From assembly GCF_008843145.1 (NCBI RefSeq), contig NZ_CP030265.1:1409001-1473000 (forward strand): DNA of 64,000 nucleotides, written 5' to 3'. The position numbers and the translations under genes are program-made. The notes under the pieces were generated by a model that was not told the DNA's origin, did no database searches, and saw only the letters and a list, made by a program, of their open reading frames with translations. Source of the stretch: Skermanella pratensis (GTDB lineage Bacteria > Pseudomonadota > Alphaproteobacteria > Azospirillales > Azospirillaceae). Shown one piece after another: positions 1-9,259 of the stretch; the stretch's first letter is position 1, and every line of letters begins with the position of its first letter.

Positions 1-237
1 CTGCACCGGCCCGACCTGATCCTGATGGACATCCAGCTTCCGGAGGTTTCCGGGCTGGAAGTGACAAAATGGATCAAGGAAGACGACGACCTCAAGGCGA
101 TTCCCATCATCGCGGTCACCGCGTTCGCCATGAAAGGCGATGAGGAGAAAATTCGCGAAGGAGGTTGCGAGGATTACATCGCCAAACCGATCTCCGTCGC
201 TAAATTTCTCGAAACCGTTCAACGCTTCCTGAGCTGA
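1..237 (+). CDS. divK: DivK-like single-domain response regulator (5' end outside window)
   Basis: The reading frame is open from base 1, so the gene starts upstream of the window. The visible C-terminal part of a CheY-like receiver shows the phosphoacceptor Asp in LILMDIQLP, the conserved Thr in AVTAFAM and the Lys in YIAKPIS, and it stops right after the receiver with no output domain. In alphaproteobacteria DivK is a single-domain regulator of cell-cycle and polarity kinases and is typically encoded just before pleD, as here (37 bp gap). Family membership is clear from motifs; the divK name rests mainly on the pleD neighbour. Confidence 0.85.
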   Translation: MHRPDLILMDIQLPEVSGLEVTKWIKEDDDLKAIPIIAVTAFAMKGDEEKIREGGCEDYIAKPISVAKFLETVQRFLS

Positions 238-274
238 CGGGGCTCTCATGGAAGCGGCCGGAAACTGAGGGGCC

Positions 275-1672
275 ATGTCGGCGCGCGTTCTCGTAGTTGA
301 CGACGTTCTGCCCAACGTAAAGTTGCTGGCGGCGAAACTCACCCGCGAATATTTCGATGTGATCACGGCCTATAACGGGCCGGAAGCACTCGAACGCATC
401 AAGAAGGAATCTCCGGACATCGTCCTGCTGGACGTCATGATGCCGGGCATGGACGGATTCGAGGTGTGCGAACGCATCCGATCCGATCCGACCACCATGC
501 ACATCCCGGTGGTGATGATCACGGCGCTGTCCGACGCCTCAGACCGGGTGCGCGGGCTGGAGGCGGGCGCCGACGATTTCCTGACCAAACCGGTCAACGA
601 CATCGCGCTGTTCGCGCGGGTCCGGTCGCTCGTCCGTCTCAAGATGATGATGGACGAATGGCGGCTGCGGGAATCGACCTCCGGCCAGTTCGGCATCCTC
701 GACCAGGCGATGACGGTCCGCAACGAGACCGCGTCCGAGGCCCGGGTGCTGGTGGTCGAGGACAGCCCGATCGACCTGGAGAAGATCGCCGACACCCTGC
801 GTCGGGATACCGACAGCGTGATCGCGGCGGAAACCTCCGCCCAGGCGCTCGAGCTCGGCTTGGCCGAGGATTTCGAGCTGATCATCGTCAGCCTCACCCT
901 GCTCAACGAGGACGCGCTCCGGCTCTGCTCGCTGCTGCGCAGCCATGAGCGCACCCGGCAGGCGCCGATCCTGCTGGTCGCGGATGAAGGCGATCTCGCC
1001 CGGGTCGCCAAGGGGCTGGAGCTGGGGGCGAACGACTACCTGCTCAAGCCGATCGACCGCAACGAGCTGCTGGCCCGCGTCCGGACCCAGGTCCGGCGCA
1101 AGCGGTACCATGAAAAGCTCCGGCACAATTACGAGCAGAGCCTGTCCATGGCCCTGACCGACAGCCTGACCGGGGTGTTCAACCGCCGCTACGTCAATGC
1201 CCACCTGCCGCGCCTGATGGAGCGGAGCTGGGAGAGCCAGAAGCCGGTCGCCATCCTGATGTTCGACATCGACCACTTCAAGACCGTCAACGACACCTAC
1301 GGCCACGGAGTCGGCGACGAGGTGCTGAAGGAGGTCGCGGCGCGTGCCAACCGGAACCTGCGCAACTTCGACCTGGTGGCCCGCTACGGCGGCGAGGAAT
1401 TCATCGTCGTGATGCCCGACACCGACCGCGAATCGGCCATCGCCGTCGCCGAGCGGCTACGCCGGCGCGTCGGCGAGGACGTGTTCGCCGTCAGCGCTCC
1501 GGTGGGTGAGATCACGGTCACCATCAGTATCGGCATCTCCGTCGTGGATGGGGCTACCGATACCGCCGAGGCTATGCTGAAGCGGGCCGACGACGCGCTC
1601 TACCGGGCCAAGCGCTCCGGCCGCAACAAGACCGTCGCCGCCGACGACGCCCAGGCCCCGATCCGGGCCTAG
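275..1672 (+). CDS. pleD: PleD-like diguanylate cyclase response regulator (REC-REC-GGDEF)
   Basis: A 465-residue protein with two receiver domains followed by a GGDEF domain, the PleD architecture. The first receiver has VLVVDD near the N-terminus, phosphoacceptor Asp in IVLLDVMMPG and Lys in LTKPV. The second receiver (about residues 150-270) is divergent: its Asp position reads LIIVSLTLLN, so it probably acts as a dimerisation module. The GGDEF signature is GGEEF at residues 372-376, expected to be an active cyclase making cyclic di-GMP from two GTP. The start ATG follows GAGGGG. Together with divK upstream it would control polar differentiation, motility and attachment. Confidence 0.93.
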   Translation: MSARVLVVDDVLPNVKLLAAKLTREYFDVITAYNGPEALERIKKESPDIVLLDVMMPGMDGFEVCERIRSDPTTMHIPVVMITALSDASDRVRGLEAGADDFLTKPVNDIALFARVRSLVRLKMMMDEWRLRESTSGQFGILDQAMTVRNETASEARVLVVEDSPIDLEKIADTLRRDTDSVIAAETSAQALELGLAEDFELIIVSLTLLNEDALRLCSLLRSHERTRQAPILLVADEGDLARVAKGLELGANDYLLKPIDRNELLARVRTQVRRKRYHEKLRHNYEQSLSMALTDSLTGVFNRRYVNAHLPRLMERSWESQKPVAILMFDIDHFKTVNDTYGHGVGDEVLKEVAARANRNLRNFDLVARYGGEEFIVVMPDTDRESAIAVAERLRRRVGEDVFAVSAPVGEITVTISIGISVVDGATDTAEAMLKRADDALYRAKRSGRNKTVAADDAQAPIRA

Positions 1673-1753
1673 CTGTTGCGGAAGGGGCGGCGTCCCGCCG
1701 CTCCCTGATGCACGGGACCGGCACTCTCCAGAAACACGAAATCTCCAGAAACA

Positions 1754-1782
1754 CGAAAGGCCGCCCGGGGGGCGGCCTTTCG
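1754..1782. terminator. Bidirectional intrinsic terminator between pleD and rpmG
   Basis: A perfect inverted repeat: a 12-bp arm beginning CGAAAGGCCGCC, a short G-rich loop, and the matching GGCGGCCTTTCG arm, with A and T runs at the two stem bases. It lies between two convergent genes, so it can serve both strands. Confidence 0.8.
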
Positions 1783-1799
1783 TTTCCGTTCGAGACGGA

Positions 1800-1967
1800 T
1801 TACTTGATCTTCGCTTCCTTGAAAGCGACGTGCTGGCGCACGACCGGATCGTATTTCCGGAACTCAAGCTTCTCTGTGGTCTTGCGGGGGTTCTTCTTCT
1901 TCACATAAAAGAAGCCGGTGCCAGCCGAGCTGACAAGCCGGATCAGAACGGTATTCTGTTTCGCCAT
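1800..1967 (-). CDS. rpmG: 50S ribosomal protein L33
   Basis: A 55-residue basic protein starting [20 protein letters not shown] and ending in [10 protein letters not shown], the length and sequence of the L33 family of the large ribosomal subunit. The longer upstream in-frame extension is not expected, because the family begins at this Met-Ala-Lys. The usual Zn-binding CxxC pairs of C+ L33 forms are absent, so this is the Zn-independent type. It is convergent with pleD across a shared terminator. Confidence 0.97.
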   Translation of the reverse strand: MAKQNTVLIRLVSSAGTGFFYVKKKNPRKTTEKLEFRKYDPVVRQHVAFKEAKIK

Positions 1968-2101
1968 AACTCTGGATCCCGTGTTCGTCCGCGATGCTCC
2001 AGGATCGCGTTGACCCGGTAGCACGACAAAGTGAGCGCGGAAGATACCCGGCTGGCCGCCGGAGTCAAGTCCCGGGCCGGGAAACCCTTACGATTTCCGG
2101 C

Positions 2102-3673
2102 TCACCGCTCCGCGAGCAACGTCGTCGAAAGCTGAAGCGCCCGCTGGTACAGCGCCCGATCCGCCAGCAGCCGTTTCGCGACCCGCAGGTCCAGGTCGGC
2201 CTCGTGGGTCTTCCAGGGGCAGGCGTCGCGCAGCTGGTGGAGCGCCGACTCGTCGTCCGGGGCCGCCGAGCGCCAGCTCGCCAGCGTGCCGGGCATTCCG
2301 AGCCGGCCGGCCTGAAGCTGGCTGATCACGGCATCGGCGTCGCTGGGGTCCTTGCTGGTGCAGATCGTCGGCGTGACGCCCTGCCGGTGCAGCGTGTATC
2401 CCGACGGGGCGTAGATCCTCGACCAGGTCAGGAACAGCTCGCCGTCGTTGGGCAGGCGGGTGACGGTCTGGACGCTGCCCTTGCCGAAGGAGGAGGCGCC
2501 GACCACCACGGCGCGCCCGCTGTCCTGAAGGGCTGCGGCCACGATCTCCGACGCGGAGGCTGAGCGGCCGTCCATCAGCACGACCAGCGGCAGGCCATCG
2601 GTCTGGTCGTCGTGGGTGGCGTCGAACTGCTGGATACTGTCGGGATGCCGTCCGGCCGTCGTGATGATACGCCCCTGCGGGATGAACAGGTCGGCGACGG
2701 CGACCGCCTGGTCGAGCAGGCCGCCGGGATTGCCGCGCAGGTCCAGCACGAACCCGACCGCCTTGCGGCCCATCTGGGTGCGCGCGACGTCGATCGCCTC
2801 GCGCACGTTCAGCGAGGTCGCGGCGTTGAAGCGCTCGATCGACAGCACGGCCACGCCGTTGTCGATCGAGATGGCGACCGTGTTGGGGATCACCCGCTCG
2901 CGCCGGAGCGGGACCCGGCGGCTCTGTCCGCCGGCGGCGGCCTCGACCGTGACCAGCACGAGGGTGCCCGACGGGCCGCGCAGCCGGTCCCGGACATCCT
3001 GAAGGCTCATGTAGCCCGTGAGGTCGCCGTCGATGGCGATGATCGACTCGCCCGACTTGAGCCCGGCACGGGCGGCCGGAGCGTGGCCGACCAGTTCGCT
3101 GATGACGAACCGGCCGTCCTTGGTCTCCACCCCGACGCCCACTCCGCCATAGCCTTCGCGCTGCGCCCGCTCGTTGCCCGCCCGCTGGGCGCTGGTGTAG
3201 CGGGAATAGCTGTCCAGGTCGGCCATGATGGCGTCGAACACGGTCTGGTAGATGTCTTCCGGCGAGGCTTGGCGCAGGGGCGTGGAACTCAACCGAACCC
3301 GCTCGATCGCCTGCGCGGTGACGGCGGCCCAGCCGCCCGCGTCATTGGCCGGAGGTGCCGTGAACTCGCCGACCGGCTGGCCGTTGCTGGTGACCCGCAC
3401 GGTGCTGGGCGAGCGGTCGACGGCGATGGCCGCGTCCATCTTGGACAACCCGCGCAGACCGTCGGTGGTCAACTGTCCCATGTCCACCGGGTTCAGGTAA
3501 ATCTCCGCGATCCTGCCGTAGCCAACGGCGAAGACCTGCTCGCCGATCTGCGATGGCGGCGTCTGGGCCGCCAGCGAGGATGGCTCCGCCGTACATCCCG
3601 CGAGCAGCAGGACACCCATCAGCGCGCCGGAAAAACCGCGGCGCGGCCTCAGCTTTTCATGCGAAGTGCCCAT
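2102..3673 (-). CDS. S41-family (C-terminal processing) serine peptidase, putative lipoprotein
   Basis: A 523-residue protein with an N-terminal hydrophobic segment ending in a lipobox (LLLAGC, Cys27), predicting a lipid-anchored envelope protein. A PDZ domain follows (GYGGVGVGVE through the GYMSLQDVRDRLRG stretch), then the S41 protease core with the nucleophile motif GRSASASEI and the catalytic Lys in SFGKGSVQT. CtpA/Prc-type enzymes cleave C-termini of envelope proteins. The start is the ATG before the lipoprotein signal. Its first 25 bp overlap the end of the DUF983 gene upstream, so the two are probably co-transcribed. The substrate cannot be read from sequence. Confidence 0.9.
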   Translation of the reverse strand: MGTSHEKLRPRRGFSGALMGVLLLAGCTAEPSSLAAQTPPSQIGEQVFAVGYGRIAEIYLNPVDMGQLTTDGLRGLSKMDAAIAVDRSPSTVRVTSNGQPVGEFTAPPANDAGGWAAVTAQAIERVRLSSTPLRQASPEDIYQTVFDAIMADLDSYSRYTSAQRAGNERAQREGYGGVGVGVETKDGRFVISELVGHAPAARAGLKSGESIIAIDGDLTGYMSLQDVRDRLRGPSGTLVLVTVEAAAGGQSRRVPLRRERVIPNTVAISIDNGVAVLSIERFNAATSLNVREAIDVARTQMGRKAVGFVLDLRGNPGGLLDQAVAVADLFIPQGRIITTAGRHPDSIQQFDATHDDQTDGLPLVVLMDGRSASASEIVAAALQDSGRAVVVGASSFGKGSVQTVTRLPNDGELFLTWSRIYAPSGYTLHRQGVTPTICTSKDPSDADAVISQLQAGRLGMPGTLASWRSAAPDDESALHQLRDACPWKTHEADLDLRVAKRLLADRALYQRALQLSTTLLAER

Positions 3674-4044
3674 TGCGCTCCGATTACGGCTCCCTTGATC
3701 GGCGGAAGCAAGGCGAGGGTCAGCAGCAGGGTCATCGGCACCCAGGTCACCATGTGTACCCAAGGTTCCGGATGGAAATTCCGTTCCAGCAGCAGCATGC
3801 CGGGAATGACGACGTGGCCCACCACGAAGATCGTGAAGTAGGGCGGCGCGTCGTCGGCGCGATAGGCGCTTGTCTCCAGCCCGCAATCGGGACAATTCGG
3901 GACGACCGTCACGTAACGGGAAAACAGATGGCTGCGGCCACATCCCGGGCAGCGGCGGCGGATGCCCCGCAACAGCCCCGTCAGGAAGGAGCCTGGCGGC
4001 GGTTCGAGTTCCCGGGAGCGCTGCATCTGGGGCGGTTCGTCCAT
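3649..4044 (-). CDS. DUF983 family membrane protein with Zn ribbon
   Basis: About 131 residues from the chosen Met (MDEPPQMQ); an ATG six codons upstream is also possible. The N-terminal half carries two knuckles, CPGCG and CPDCG, of a zinc ribbon, followed by two hydrophobic segments (FTIFVVGHVVIPGMLL and a later MTLLLTLALLPPI). This is the DUF983 pattern common in alphaproteobacteria; its function is not established. Its 3' end overlaps the S41 peptidase start. Confidence 0.88.
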   Translation of the reverse strand: MDEPPQMQRSRELEPPPGSFLTGLLRGIRRRCPGCGRSHLFSRYVTVVPNCPDCGLETSAYRADDAPPYFTIFVVGHVVIPGMLLLERNFHPEPWVHMVTWVPMTLLLTLALLPPIKGAVIGAQWALRMKS

Positions 4045-4095
4045 GGAACAGAGTATTATCACGAATCGCGTCTTTTGCCAGTGGCGCGGGTGGCT

Positions 4096-6339
4096 TTACC
4101 GATCGCGCCGTTTGCCGCGGGCTTTCGATTTTCCGGGCGAACCGCGCAGCCAGGGCAGGTCGGCGCCGTCGTCCTCCAGCAGGACGAAGAGCGTGCTGCC
4201 GAGCACCGGGTCGGCCTCGACCAGCTTGACCTTGACCGGGGCGCCCAGCCGGTAGCTCCGGCCCGACCGGCGGCCGACCAGCGCGTGGCTGCGCTCCTGG
4301 TGCTCGTACTGGTCGTCGGGCAGCGAACTGACCGGTACCAGCCCGTCGGCGCCGGTCTCGTCCAGTTCGACGAACAGCCCGAACCGGGTCACCCCGGTGA
4401 TCCGCCCGCTGAAGGTGGCGCCCACCCGCTCGGCCAGGAACGCCGCCGTGAAGCGGTCGCCCGCGTCCCGCTCGGCCAGCGCCGCGCGGCGTTCCGTCGA
4501 CGAGATATGCTCCGCGATCTCGGTCATCCGGGCCGCCTCCGCATCGTCCAGGCCGCCGGCGCCCAGGCCATGGGCCCGGATCAAGGCGCGGTGGACCACA
4601 AGGTCGGCATAGCGGCGGATCGGCGAGGTGAAATGGGCGTAGCGCCGCAGCGCCAGGCCGAAATGGCCGATGTTTTCCGGATCGTAGGACGCCTGGGCCT
4701 GCGAGCGCAGGATCACTTCGCTGATCACCGCCGCTTCCGGCCTGCCGCGCACCCGCTCCAGGATTCCGGTGAAGTCGGAGGGCTTCAAGGTCCCCTGCGC
4801 CAGCTTGTGGCCCATCCCGTGCAGGAACTCGCGCAGCGACTCCAGCTTGTTCATGGACGGCTGGTCGTGGACCCGGTAGATGCAGGGGGCCCCCTTGGCC
4901 TCCAGCGCCTCCGCCGCCGCGACGTTGGCGCAGATCATGAACTCCTCGATCAGCCGGTGGCTGTCCAGGCGCTTGCGCGGCGTGATCGCGACCACGCCGC
5001 CGCGCTCGTCCAGCCTGACCTGCCGCTCCGGCAGATCCAGCTCCAGCGTCCCGCGCCGCGCCCGAGCCTCGTTCAGCGTCCGGAAGGCGCCGTAGAGCGG
5101 CGCGATCACCGGACCCAGCAGCGGCCCGACGTCGTCGTCCGGGGCGCCGTCGCACGCCGCCTGGACCTGCTCATAGGTCAGCCGCGCCGCGGATCGCATC
5201 AGCCCGCGGACGAAGCGGTGGCGCGTCAACTCGCCGCGCGCGTCGATCCACAGATGGACCGCCAGGCAGGCGCGGTCCTCCCCCGGCCGAAGCGAGCAGA
5301 GGTCGTTGGACAGCGCCTCCGGCAGCATCGGCACGACCCGGTCTGGGAAATAGGCCGAGTTGCCGCGCTGGAACGCCGCCCGGTCGAGCGGCCGGCCCGG
5401 CCGGACATAAAAGGCGACGTCGGCGATCGCGACCAGCGCGTGCCAGCCGCCGGGCACCTCCGGATCGGGCTCGGCCCAGACCGCATCGTCGAAGTCCCGC
5501 GCGTCGGCGCCGTCGATGGTCACCAGCGGGATGTCGCGCAGATCGATGCGTCCTTCCAGCGTCGGCGGCTCGGCGCGCCCGGCCTCCTCCAGCGCCGCCT
5601 CGCTGAACACGGTGGGGAGGTCCTGGGAATGGATCGCGATCAGGCTGATCGAGCGCGGGTTCGCCATGTCGCTCAGCCGCTCGACCACCCGGGCCTGCTT
5701 GAGGCCGAACCGGCTGGACGGCAGCACTTCCGCCAACACCAGTTCGCCGTTCTCCGCGTCGCCCGAATTGGCCGGGGTGACCAGGAACTCCGCGCGCTGG
5801 CGCTTGTCGGTCGGGCGCAGGCGGGCGCCGTCGGGCGTCATCTCGTAGATGCCCAGCACCCGGGCGGTGCCGTGCTTCTCCAGCTTGCGGATGGTCCGGC
5901 CGGCATAGACCCGGTCCTTCTGCCGGCTCAACTGGGCCAGCACCCGGTCGCCGGGCAGCAATGCCGGGTGGCCGCGCCGTTCCGGCTGCATGAAGATCTT
6001 CGGCGGCGGCTCGTCCAAGGTCCAGGCCACGGGGCGGGCCACGACCTCGCCGTCGGTGTCGATCTCCACCACTTCGAGCACGCTGACCGCCGGAAGCGCC
6101 GCCGGCGGGGCCAGCCGCCGCGCCCGATCGCGCTCGACGGCACCCTCGCTTTCCAGGTCCTTCAGCAGCTCCTTCAGGGCGATGCGGTCGTCGCTCTTCA
6201 GCTTGAACTCCCGCGCGATCTCCCGCTTGCCCACGGGTACCGGACTGTTCCGGATGAAGGCGAGGATCTCGTCCCGTGACGGGAGGGCGGCGGGCTTCTT
6301 CTGGTTCTCTTCAGCCAATGGAACTCTGTTTCTACGCAA
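4096..6339 (-). CDS. rnr: Ribonuclease R
   Basis: About 747 residues. An N-terminal winged-helix-like region (residues 20-70) is followed by cold-shock/OB domains, then the RNB catalytic domain containing the acidic motif IDGADARDFDDAVW, and a C-terminal S1 domain (GRITGVTRFGLFVEL). RNase R is a processive 3'-to-5' hydrolytic exoribonuclease that unwinds structured RNA. The start is uncertain: the listed start is TTG, another TTG lies seven codons downstream, and neither has a strong Shine-Dalgarno. It follows topA on the same strand with a hairpin between them. Confidence 0.93.
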   Translation of the reverse strand: MRRNRVPLAEENQKKPAALPSRDEILAFIRNSPVPVGKREIAREFKLKSDDRIALKELLKDLESEGAVERDRARRLAPPAALPAVSVLEVVEIDTDGEVVARPVAWTLDEPPPKIFMQPERRGHPALLPGDRVLAQLSRQKDRVYAGRTIRKLEKHGTARVLGIYEMTPDGARLRPTDKRQRAEFLVTPANSGDAENGELVLAEVLPSSRFGLKQARVVERLSDMANPRSISLIAIHSQDLPTVFSEAALEEAGRAEPPTLEGRIDLRDIPLVTIDGADARDFDDAVWAEPDPEVPGGWHALVAIADVAFYVRPGRPLDRAAFQRGNSAYFPDRVVPMLPEALSNDLCSLRPGEDRACLAVHLWIDARGELTRHRFVRGLMRSAARLTYEQVQAACDGAPDDDVGPLLGPVIAPLYGAFRTLNEARARRGTLELDLPERQVRLDERGGVVAITPRKRLDSHRLIEEFMICANVAAAEALEAKGAPCIYRVHDQPSMNKLESLREFLHGMGHKLAQGTLKPSDFTGILERVRGRPEAAVISEVILRSQAQASYDPENIGHFGLALRRYAHFTSPIRRYADLVVHRALIRAHGLGAGGLDDAEAARMTEIAEHISSTERRAALAERDAGDRFTAAFLAERVGATFSGRITGVTRFGLFVELDETGADGLVPVSSLPDDQYEHQERSHALVGRRSGRSYRLGAPVKVKLVEADPVLGSTLFVLLEDDGADLPWLRGSPGKSKARGKRRDR

Positions 6340-6352
6340 TGGGTCGAAGTCA

Positions 6353-6391
6353 CCGCAGGTCGGCTAGAGCGAAGCGGCAGCCGACCTGCGG
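6353..6391 (-). terminator. Hairpin between topA and rnr
   Basis: A 13-bp perfect inverted repeat (CCGCAGGTCGGCT with AGCCGACCTGCGG, 13-nt loop) fills the 57-bp gap between topA and rnr. It has no clear U tract in the minus-strand direction, so it could be a weak terminator, an mRNA-stabilising 3' hairpin or an attenuator. Confidence 0.5.
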
Positions 6392-6396
6392 ATCCC

Positions 6397-9216
6397 CTAA
6401 TCGCCCGACGCGACGGCGCGCGCCTTGGGTTTTGTCGCGGCGGCCGGCTTCTTGGCCGGTGCCTTCTTCGGCGCCGCCTTGGCCGCCGCCGGCTTCTTCG
6501 CCGGGGCTTCCTCAACGTCCTTCACTTTTTCCACGGGAGCCGCCTTGGCGGCCTTGCCCTTGGCCGCCGGGGCCTTGCCGCCGTCCTTGGCCGCCTTGGC
6601 GTCCAGCAGCTCGATCGCCTGCTGCAGGGTCAGCTCCTCGGCGGCGGGGACCATGGCCTTGGGCAGCGACGCCATCAGCTTGCCGTGCTTCACATAGGGA
6701 CCGAACCGGCCGTTGTTGAGGCTTACCGGCTTGCCGTCGCGCGGATGGTCGCCCAGGGCGCGGCCGGGCACCTGCGCCGGTCCCTTCTTGGCTTCCGCCA
6801 GCAGGACGACCGCCCGGTTCAGCCCCACGGTCAGCACATCGTCGTCCGGGGCCAGGGACTTGTAGGTCGAACCGAGCTTCAGGTAGGGCCCGAACCGGCC
6901 GATGCCGGCCGTGATCATGTCCTTGGTCTCCGGATGCGGCCCGACGTCGCGCGGCAGCGCCAGCAGCTTCAGCGCGGTCTCCAGGTCGATCTCGGTCGGC
7001 GACATGCCCTTGGGCAGGGAAACACGCTTGGGCTTCTCCACCTCGGCCTTGGGCTTCGCCTTGGCTTTGCCCTTGGTCTTCTTGGCTCCGGCCTCCGGTT
7101 CGGGCTCGGGCGCCGCCACCTCGACCGGCGGAGCCGCCTCGCGGCGCGGCCCCAGCTGGACATAGGCGCCGTAAGGCCCGCGCCGCACGCTGACCGGCAG
7201 CCCGGTCGCCGGATCGTCGCCCAGCTCGCGCGGCCCATCGGCCAGGGCGTCGGCCTCCTCGTCTCCGGTCGCGACCGCCAGCGAGCGGGTATAGCGGCAC
7301 TCCGGATAATTGGAGCAGCCGATGAAGGCACCGTTCCGGCTCAGCTTCAGGCCGAGCCTGCCCGCGTGGCAGGACGGGCAGACGCGGGGATCGGTGCCGT
7401 CCTTGGTCGCGCTGGGGAAGAAGTGCGGTCCCAGTTCCTTGTCCAACTCGTCGATCACCTGGGTGATCGTCAGGTCCTTGGTGCCCTCGACCGCGGCCGA
7501 GAAGGCTTTCCAGAAGTCCCGGAGAACCGTCTTCCAGTCGAGCCGACCGCCAGACACGTCGTCCAGCTTGGACTCCAGGTCGGCGGTGAAGTTGTACTCG
7601 ACATAGCGCTCGAAGAAGCTGGTCAGGAACGCGGTCACCAGCCGGCCGCGGTCCTGCGGGACGAAGCGCCGCTTGTCCAGCTCCACATAGTCGCGGTCCT
7701 GGAGCACCTGCATGATGCTGGCATAGGTCGAGGGGCGCCCGATGCCCAGCTCCTCCAGCTTCTTCACCAGGCTCGCCTCGGTGTAGCGCGGAGGAGGCTG
7801 GGTGAAATGCTGCTCGGGATCGACCGCGCCGCGCTTCATCGCGTCGCCTTCCTTGACCGGCGGCAGCCGCGCCTCGGCCTCGTCCTCGGCGGCGAGCTTC
7901 TCGTCCACCGAGTCGTCGCGCTCCTCCTGGTAGACCCGGAGGAAGCCGTCGAACAGCACGACCGAGCCGGTCGCCCGGAGCACCGCCTTGCCGTCCGACG
8001 ACGCGATGTCCACCGCCACCTGGTCGAGCACCGCGCTCTCCATCTGCGAGGCGACGGTCCGTTTCCAGATCAGCTCGTAGAGGCGCAACTCGTCCCGTTC
8101 CAGCTGGTGGGCCACATCCTCCGGCCGGCGCAGCAGGTCGGTCGGGCGGATCGCCTCGTGCGCTTCCTGGGCGTTCTTGGCGGTCGACTTGTAGATCCTC
8201 GGGCTCTCCGGCACATAGTCGCCGCCGTACTGGGAGCCGATCAGCTCTCGCACCTGTCCGATCGCGTCGTTGGAAAGCTGGACGCCGTCGGTCCGCATAT
8301 AGGTGATCAGGCCGACCGCCTCGCCGCCGATATCGACGCCCTCGTAGAGCTTCTGGGCGACCCGCATGGTCCGGGTGGCGCCCATGCCCAGCTTGCGCGA
8401 CGCCTCCTGCTGGAGGGTCGAGGTCGTGAAGGGCGGGTAGGGGTTCCGCTTGACCTGCTTGTGCTCGACCGAATGGACGGCGTAGCTCAGCGGCTTCAGC
8501 CGTTCGACCACCGCGTTCGCGGCGCCGGCCTCGCCCAGCGCGAACTTGTCCAGGCGCTTGCCGTCCAACTGGGTCAGCCGCGCCTTGACCTGCGCGCCTC
8601 CGGCGGTCTGGAAGGTGACCTCGATCGACCAGTATTCCTGCGGCCGGAAGACCTCGATCTCGGCCTCGCGCTCGCAGATCAGCCGCAGCGCCACCGACTG
8701 CACGCGTCCCGCCGACCGCGATCCCGGAAGCTTCCGCCACAGGACCGGCGACAGGGTGAAACCCACCAGATAGTCCAGCGCCCGGCGCGCCAGATAGGCC
8801 TCGATCAACTCGCGGTTAAGGTCGCGCGGACGCTTCATGGCGTCCAGGACGGCGCCCTTGGTGATCTCGTTGAAGGTGACCCGGCGGACGTCGACCTTGT
8901 CGAGCAGCTTCGCCTCGCGCAGCACTTCCTGCACGTGCCAGGCGATCGCCTCCCCCTCGCGATCCGGGTCGGTGGCCAGGAAGACGTGGTCCACGCCGCG
9001 GATGGCGCGCGAGATTTCGTCGACATGGCGCTTGGACCGGTCGCCCAGTTCCCAGGACATTGCGAAGTCTTCCTCGGGACGAACGGAGCCGTCCTTCGGC
9101 GGGAGATCCCGAATATGGCCGAAACTGGCCAAAACGGTGAAGTCCGGACCAAGATACTTGTTGATCGTCTTCGCTTTGGCCGGGGATTCGACGATGACTA
9201 GATTGCTGCCAGACAA
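6397..9216 (-). CDS. topA: DNA topoisomerase I
   Basis: 939 residues starting at a TTG preceded by GGCGGA. The Toprim domain begins NLVIVESPAKAKTI and includes FLATDPDREGEAIAWH. The active-site region reads LITYMRTDG with the nucleophilic Tyr. One zinc ribbon remains (CPSC with CSNYPEC), then three repeats of the C-terminal GRFGPYxK type, and a long Lys/Ala/Pro-rich tail. Type IA topoisomerase relaxes negative supercoils through a 5'-phosphotyrosyl intermediate. The basic tail is typical of alphaproteobacterial TopA and probably contacts DNA or RNA polymerase. topA follows dprA on the same strand, the common alphaproteobacterial order. Confidence 0.96.
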   Translation of the reverse strand: MSGSNLVIVESPAKAKTINKYLGPDFTVLASFGHIRDLPPKDGSVRPEEDFAMSWELGDRSKRHVDEISRAIRGVDHVFLATDPDREGEAIAWHVQEVLREAKLLDKVDVRRVTFNEITKGAVLDAMKRPRDLNRELIEAYLARRALDYLVGFTLSPVLWRKLPGSRSAGRVQSVALRLICEREAEIEVFRPQEYWSIEVTFQTAGGAQVKARLTQLDGKRLDKFALGEAGAANAVVERLKPLSYAVHSVEHKQVKRNPYPPFTTSTLQQEASRKLGMGATRTMRVAQKLYEGVDIGGEAVGLITYMRTDGVQLSNDAIGQVRELIGSQYGGDYVPESPRIYKSTAKNAQEAHEAIRPTDLLRRPEDVAHQLERDELRLYELIWKRTVASQMESAVLDQVAVDIASSDGKAVLRATGSVVLFDGFLRVYQEERDDSVDEKLAAEDEAEARLPPVKEGDAMKRGAVDPEQHFTQPPPRYTEASLVKKLEELGIGRPSTYASIMQVLQDRDYVELDKRRFVPQDRGRLVTAFLTSFFERYVEYNFTADLESKLDDVSGGRLDWKTVLRDFWKAFSAAVEGTKDLTITQVIDELDKELGPHFFPSATKDGTDPRVCPSCHAGRLGLKLSRNGAFIGCSNYPECRYTRSLAVATGDEEADALADGPRELGDDPATGLPVSVRRGPYGAYVQLGPRREAAPPVEVAAPEPEPEAGAKKTKGKAKAKPKAEVEKPKRVSLPKGMSPTEIDLETALKLLALPRDVGPHPETKDMITAGIGRFGPYLKLGSTYKSLAPDDDVLTVGLNRAVVLLAEAKKGPAQVPGRALGDHPRDGKPVSLNNGRFGPYVKHGKLMASLPKAMVPAAEELTLQQAIELLDAKAAKDGGKAPAAKGKAAKAAPVEKVKDVEEAPAKKPAAAKAAPKKAPAKKPAAATKPKARAVASGD

Positions 9217-9259
9217 GCGAAATCCGCCTCTTGTTTGCGTTCGGTCTCTTTTTCAGTTT

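Noticed and set aside
3553-6279. 908-codon plus-strand open frame
   Set aside because: It is the antisense shadow of rnr and the DUF983/S41 genes, with Arg/Gln/His-rich composition and no family signature.
6685-9201. 838-codon plus-strand open frame
   Set aside because: Antisense shadow of topA; composition and lack of motifs show it is not a gene.
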